Source of the DNA: Thuidium tamariscinum
Lineage: Eukaryota > Streptophyta > Bryopsida > Hypnales > Thuidiaceae
Reading direction: 5' to 3'
Assembly (NCBI GenBank): GCA_947034885.2
Contig: OX344749.2
Location: 1,242,501-1,306,500, forward strand
DNA length: 64,000 nt
The translations under genes were made by a program, and so were the position numbers. Of the stretch, positions 60,216 to 64,000 are shown in pieces. Numbering within the stretch: the first letter of the stretch is position 1; each line of letters begins with the position of its first letter. The notes beneath the pieces were generated by a model. It was given only the letters and a program-made list of their open reading frames with translations. It was not told the origin of the DNA and did no database searches.

Positions 60216-60968
60216 TACATGACAGCCTCTTGACATTGACGCCGAGGACCTAATTAAGTGACCAGCGCAGGATTTATATTTATACAGTTTTCCGTCACGA
60301 GGAGTTCAGATTTGAGTAGAATACCAAGAGATGATGGTTTCATCAAATCCGTACGCGGATTGCTCCGTTGCAGATACAGCAGAGGTGCCTCCCAAATTCC
60401 TACACATGATACTAACGTGACGTAACTACCTTCCGATGGAATGCAAACAGTGATAGTAGTTTAATTTACAATCTGTTACCACAACGTGAAGCAAGATAGG
60501 GATACAGTCTCGTGGCACATATGACGATCAACAGCCTCCCACTTTGAAATTGCTGAAGGAAAATTCAAACAGAAATGATATTCTCTACATCTATTAACTG
60601 GATGGTGATACCCCCAGAAATGCTGTCCTACATCTCATGTTAAAAATGCTTAGAGCGAAACAAATTATTGTATCCTTTACCTGTATCCTCACATTGTGTG
60701 ATGCAAAAAAGTTCCCAAAACCGGAATTATTGACAGTTCAAATTCTACACTTTCAATGAAGCTTAACAAGGTCAGATCACCATATGATGAAAAAAGTATA
60801 GTACAACAATGCGGCAACACTGGTAGGCAATGGTATGATCTTACGAAGACAATGCAGACATATCCAGTCTCCAGAGTGTACCAAGTTGCTTGCCAACGAA
60901 AACATACTCGAATGTGCACAAACCAGGCCTTGGTAGGTCTGTAAATAACCATATGTAGCATAAGGCGT
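60216..60968. other. 3' region of the repeat-protein gene
   Basis: Follows the stop codon of the minus-strand gene at 60969. I looked for an expansin domain in any frame here and found none. Confidence 0.5.
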
Positions 60969-61898
60969 CTAAGGTTGCCCGTAAAAGGCATCGTAAGGGC
61001 GAACCCCGCCGAAGCCAGGTCCAGAAGTGGTGTCTTCGTGTTCCAGAGGGTATTCGTCCTCCTGGTAAGCAGAGAATGAGTCCCCTCCTGCGGCAGATTC
61101 GTCATACGTCTGAACGCCAAAACCTTGACCCTGTGTGTTGTCCTCGGAGCTCCCAATCTCGGGATAACCTTGAACCAGAGTGCCTTCATCCTGGGTTGCA
61201 GCAAACGACAACGGACCATCCTCGGTTGTAGCAGAAGAGGCATCGTACGTCACAACGCCGTAGCCTTGACCCTGTGTGTTGTCCGAGGAGCTCCCAATCT
61301 CGGGGAAGCCTTGGACCAAAGTGCCCTGGTCCTGGGTCGCAGCAAACGACGGTTCATCCTCGGTTGTAGCAGAAGAGGCATCGTAAGTCACAACGCCGTA
61401 ACCTGATCCATGACTGTTGTCCGAGGAGCTCCCAATCTCGGGGAAACCTTGAACCAAAGTGCCCTGGTCCTGAGTTGCAGCAAGTGACTGTGAATCATCG
61501 TCGAATCCGTTTGTGTCGAATCCAGGAGGAATGGCATCGGCCGCTGGAGGGGTGGTGCTCTCCGCAAACGACTCGGAAACAGTGTCATCTGGTTCGCTGA
61601 AATCAAATCCAGAGGGAACCGAATCGGCAGTTGGAGGTGTTGCGCTCATGCTGGTCATGTTCTCTTGGTCAGAACGGGCCAGATCGACCAACACCAGAGG
61701 GCTACTATCGTCTGCCACCAACACCTCGTTCGCCAGGACTGCGCTGTGGGAGTCACTGGACCCTTCCGTGGTATTCGTGATGACTGGCGCCGAGGTTGGA
61801 GGATCTGATACCTTCACTTGGGTAATGGTCCCTTGCACCTCTTCACAACGGACATTGCTGCAGAGCAGCAGTAACGCCACTGCCAACACTGCGGCCAT
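60969..61898 (-). CDS. Secreted acidic-repeat protein, paralogue of the expansin fusion without the expansin
   Basis: Single open frame of 309 residues from ATG 61898. Signal peptide MAAVLAVALLLLCSNVRC, then a leader region almost identical to that of the gene at 53825 (VQGTITQVKVSDPPTSAPVI and onwards to about residue 137), then three diverged repeat units (AATQDQGTLVQGFPEIGSSS, with DNTQGQGYGVVTYDASS in units 2 and 3). The units are shorter than in gene 1, lacking the DDSSFTESDEDL-type end. The C-terminus (SFSAYQEDEYPLEHEDTTSG, ending YDAFYGQP) is unrelated to the hinge and expansin of gene 1. The frame is intact, so it looks like a working gene for a soluble wall or apoplast protein. I recognise no named family; high Asp/Glu/Ser/Thr and regularly spaced Tyr are the main features. 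Confidence 0.85.
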   Translation of the reverse strand: MAAVLAVALLLLCSNVRCEEVQGTITQVKVSDPPTSAPVITNTTEGSSDSHSAVLANEVLVADDSSPLVLVDLARSDQENMTSMSATPPTADSVPSGFDFSEPDDTVSESFAESTTPPAADAIPPGFDTNGFDDDSQSLAATQDQGTLVQGFPEIGSSSDNSHGSGYGVVTYDASSATTEDEPSFAATQDQGTLVQGFPEIGSSSDNTQGQGYGVVTYDASSATTEDGPLSFAATQDEGTLVQGYPEIGSSEDNTQGQGFGVQTYDESAAGGDSFSAYQEDEYPLEHEDTTSGPGFGGVRPYDAFYGQP

Positions 61899-62636
61899 CT
61901 TCGTCGACACCCTGGAAACAGAGAGAGGACCAATGCATTTTGAGAATTCGGTGCAAAGAATCACATCACAAACTCAATATGAGATGACATAGAGTCTGTG
62001 TACCATTTCCGACTCCCACTGTGGACAGAATCGAGAATCATTGAAAGTAAGCTCAAGTGACTACAAACCAACCCAAGTTCGGTTACCCATCCAACGAAGA
62101 ACCTGAATGACGGAAATGTAACCCATCAAAGCACACCATCGTCCTCACCCACACCGTAACAACAGTCACATGACAAACAACCTTACTACTGCTCACCTAA
62201 ACATTCAAAACAACCAAACAAAATGAAACTGCAGATCGCGGCTCAAGAACACCGTATGCCAGTAACACCTGAAACAACGCAGCACCAAATGCTACTAAAA
62301 TCGTGGCTCACATTGCACTTACATTATCCTCTCACAGCCAGGAACGCACTGTAACGACCTCCAGCAAATGTCCGGTATGTCACACAATAGTAATTATAAA
62401 CCAAGAGCCATGAACACTTGCAAACTCGAACTTCTCGTCAGAAGACTCCTGGAGCTCATACTACTATGGCAACATGGGGGGAGTCTTCGTAACATTTCAC
62501 GGCCGCGGCGGTGAGTGAGACGCAGCAGAAGGCGGCGGTGATGGCGGAGTCGAAGTGAAGACGCCGTGGCAATTGAGTCGCGACTTCTGAAATTGCTGGT
62601 AGAAACTTATCACGAGCGCCAGGATATGACGGAGAC
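61899..62636 (-). promoter_or_regulatory. Upstream region of the repeat-protein gene, copy of 53826-54530
   Basis: Near identity to the gene 1 upstream begins at once (leader acceptor CTCTGTTTCCAG included) and fades gradually outward. The two ATGs are 8073 bases apart, giving the tandem-duplication offset. The copy is interrupted at 62638 by a LINE. Confidence 0.6.
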
Positions 62637-62638
62637 TT

Positions 62639-63785
62639 TTTTTTTTTTTTTTTTTCGAATCAAATGGAAGCCCATTGAATTAAAAAGAAACAATACAAGA
62701 CAGCCAAGCCCCGAAAGGCTGGACAAGAAGAAGTAAACCGAGCGGGGTCACCAACAACTAGAGACAAAAGAAACTAGTTGAAAGCACAAGAAGATGGAGG
62801 GGTGTTCTGGTGCCAAATAATGCAATTACTAACTCTAGTGGCAAAGGTCGGAGTACGCATCCAGAGTTGGTCGAATTCTAGCCATAGTCTATCCGTGTGT
62901 TGGGGTTGATGACGAATTCGACGCTATGTCTTCAGGAGTGCTGCGCGACCAGAATCTAGGATACTTTCCCAGAGAGCATTTTTAAAATTAAGAGTGGACC
63001 ATCGATCATGAGCAAATACCCAGCTATTCCTCGAGGTCCAGATAAGCCACAATGCAGACCCTCGCAGTAGTGACCAAATGATTTTAAAGGCTCGAAACTT
63101 CCTAGGGATCGATGTAGCAAAAATGCATTGTTTGAAGTTGAAACGGCGATGTGGTCCCAAGAGAGGTAGAGAGCCTTCGACATGATGGAGTATCGACTGT
63201 GCGTAGAGCCACACTTCACTTGCTTGTGGGCATTCATAGAATCTATGAGCTGGGGATTCCTCAAGCCCTGTTGCACAACACAAGCACCTAGTATCGATAC
63301 CTGGAGCAATTTTTGCCCTCCAAGAGTTGACAGCTATTGCAGTATGCCATACTGACCAAATGAATGCTGATTCCTTTGCTGACCGAGCTATACTCCAAAT
63401 ATCCTTCCACGGTGGTATAAACTGGTGAGGAAGATGATCAGGCCACTTAGAAGGAATAGATTTGCGTAGCTCTTTTCGCTGGGTGAGGAGTTGGCGGCCA
63501 ATATTTGATGAGTAGCTTAATAACGGTTGACCATTTTTCCATCTCCACCTGCCGGGGTCAAAGACTAGAGTTTGTGTGGTACCTGCAAAGAGTAGAAAGG
63601 GAGGTCGATTCTGACCTTTTTGTATCTTTACAACCCTGATTCTTTGAACGTGGCCGGTGATGGCTTCCTCCGATGCAGTGGGTATGAATGAGAGTTTATG
63701 GGACAACCTTCCTACTGTTGCACGTGGTGTCCCTCTTGGTATCGATAACCACTGTGGCTGAGTTGAGGAAGCTTCCATTTGTGGA
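62639..63785 (-). mobile_element. 5'-truncated LINE with poly(A) tail and target duplication
   Basis: Minus-strand orientation: the poly(A) tail appears as an unbroken T run at 62637-62655. ATATGACGGAGACT flanks the insert on both sides (62624-62637 and 63787-63800), a 14-16 bp target duplication. The open frame in 63785-62924 encodes the end of ORF2: a reverse-transcriptase-downstream zinc-binding (zf-RVT) domain with WSVWHTAIAVNSWRAKIAPG, then CLCCATGLEESPAHRFYECP (CxxC...HxxxxC) and a tail with WTSRNSWVF. The reverse transcriptase and endonuclease regions are missing through 5' truncation, as usual for LINE insertions. Clean borders indicate a recent event. Confidence 0.93.
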
Positions 63786-64000
63786 GATATGACGGAGACT
63801 TGAGTGCTTCCGATTTTTTTTTCCCCTTTATTCTTAATATTTGTTGGGTGCAAATGAACGGAAGAATCTCATTGCCTGGAGTGCTACAGGTTTCAGTTTT
63901 CTCCTCCGCCCTCAATGATCAGGCTAGCCGTCATCGCCGCTACGGCTTCCTTAAGCTTCCCCCCGTTTGCTCGGAGGGTAGTGCTCGGCTGCAGGTGTTC
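63786..64000. other. Continuation of the duplicated upstream region beyond the LINE
   Basis: Text from about 63900 (TTCTCCTCCGCCCT, then GCCGTCATCGCCGC and GTGCTCGGCTGCAGG) resembles 54575-54680, so the tandem duplication runs past the window edge. Confidence 0.6.

Noticed and set aside
60689-61243. 184-codon minus-strand frame overlapping the repeat-protein gene
   Set aside because: It is a different frame of the same strand over the repeat region, continuing into the 3' region; no expansin or other domain found.

Overview
This is nuclear DNA from a land plant. The evidence is spliced genes with GT-AG introns, a plant ERD4/OSCA-type channel, a plant strictosidine-synthase-like enzyme, an alpha-expansin, a TWINKLE-like organellar helicase copy, plant-type TTTAGGG repeats inside introns and a plant En/Spm (CACTA) transposon. 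Genes are islands in long AT-rich, repeat-filled spacers, and introns are short (mostly under 1 kb). I suspect a non-seed plant such as a bryophyte or lycophyte, but the sequence alone does not settle this.

Layout. (a) 1-12.4 kb is the gene-rich end: an ERD4/OSCA3.1-like channel (+, seven exons, 1017-6074), the last exon of a small two-helix membrane protein (+, 9687-10049) and a two-exon strictosidine-synthase-like gene (-, 12352-10774). (b) 12.4-19.2 kb is AT-rich, with diverged 170-180 bp repeats and a TIR element at 16098-16407. (c) 19248-33999 is one complete-length 14.75 kb CACTA transposon with 3-bp target duplications, inserted in an older dispersed repeat. It holds a TNP2-type transposase on the minus strand (two in-frame stops) and a second transcription unit on the plus strand. 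That second unit carries a Ptta/En-Spm domain, then an FCP1/NIF-like phosphatase fold with a degenerate active site, then an En/Spm-type C-terminal domain. (d) 34-51 kb is a repeat graveyard: three 125-bp tandem units, a tRNA-derived SINE-like patch, a broken TWINKLE copy, two large foldback repeats, a palindromic CACTA-derived MITE, two copies of another MITE and a gag-like fossil. (e) 51.5-64 kb is a tandem gene pair on the minus strand. Gene 1 (53825-51535) encodes a 659-residue secreted protein in which five 55-residue acidic repeats precede a complete alpha-expansin. Gene 2 (61898-60969) encodes the same leader and three repeats but no expansin. A 5'-truncated LINE with a clear target duplication split the upstream region of gene 2. 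Between and upstream of them lie a Mutator-like MITE (9-bp TSD) and other small TIR elements.

The two most unusual items are the repeat-expansin fusion with its free-standing repeat paralogue, and the FCP1-like domain embedded in the second gene of the CACTA element. All family assignments are from recognition of motifs by eye; no database search was run.
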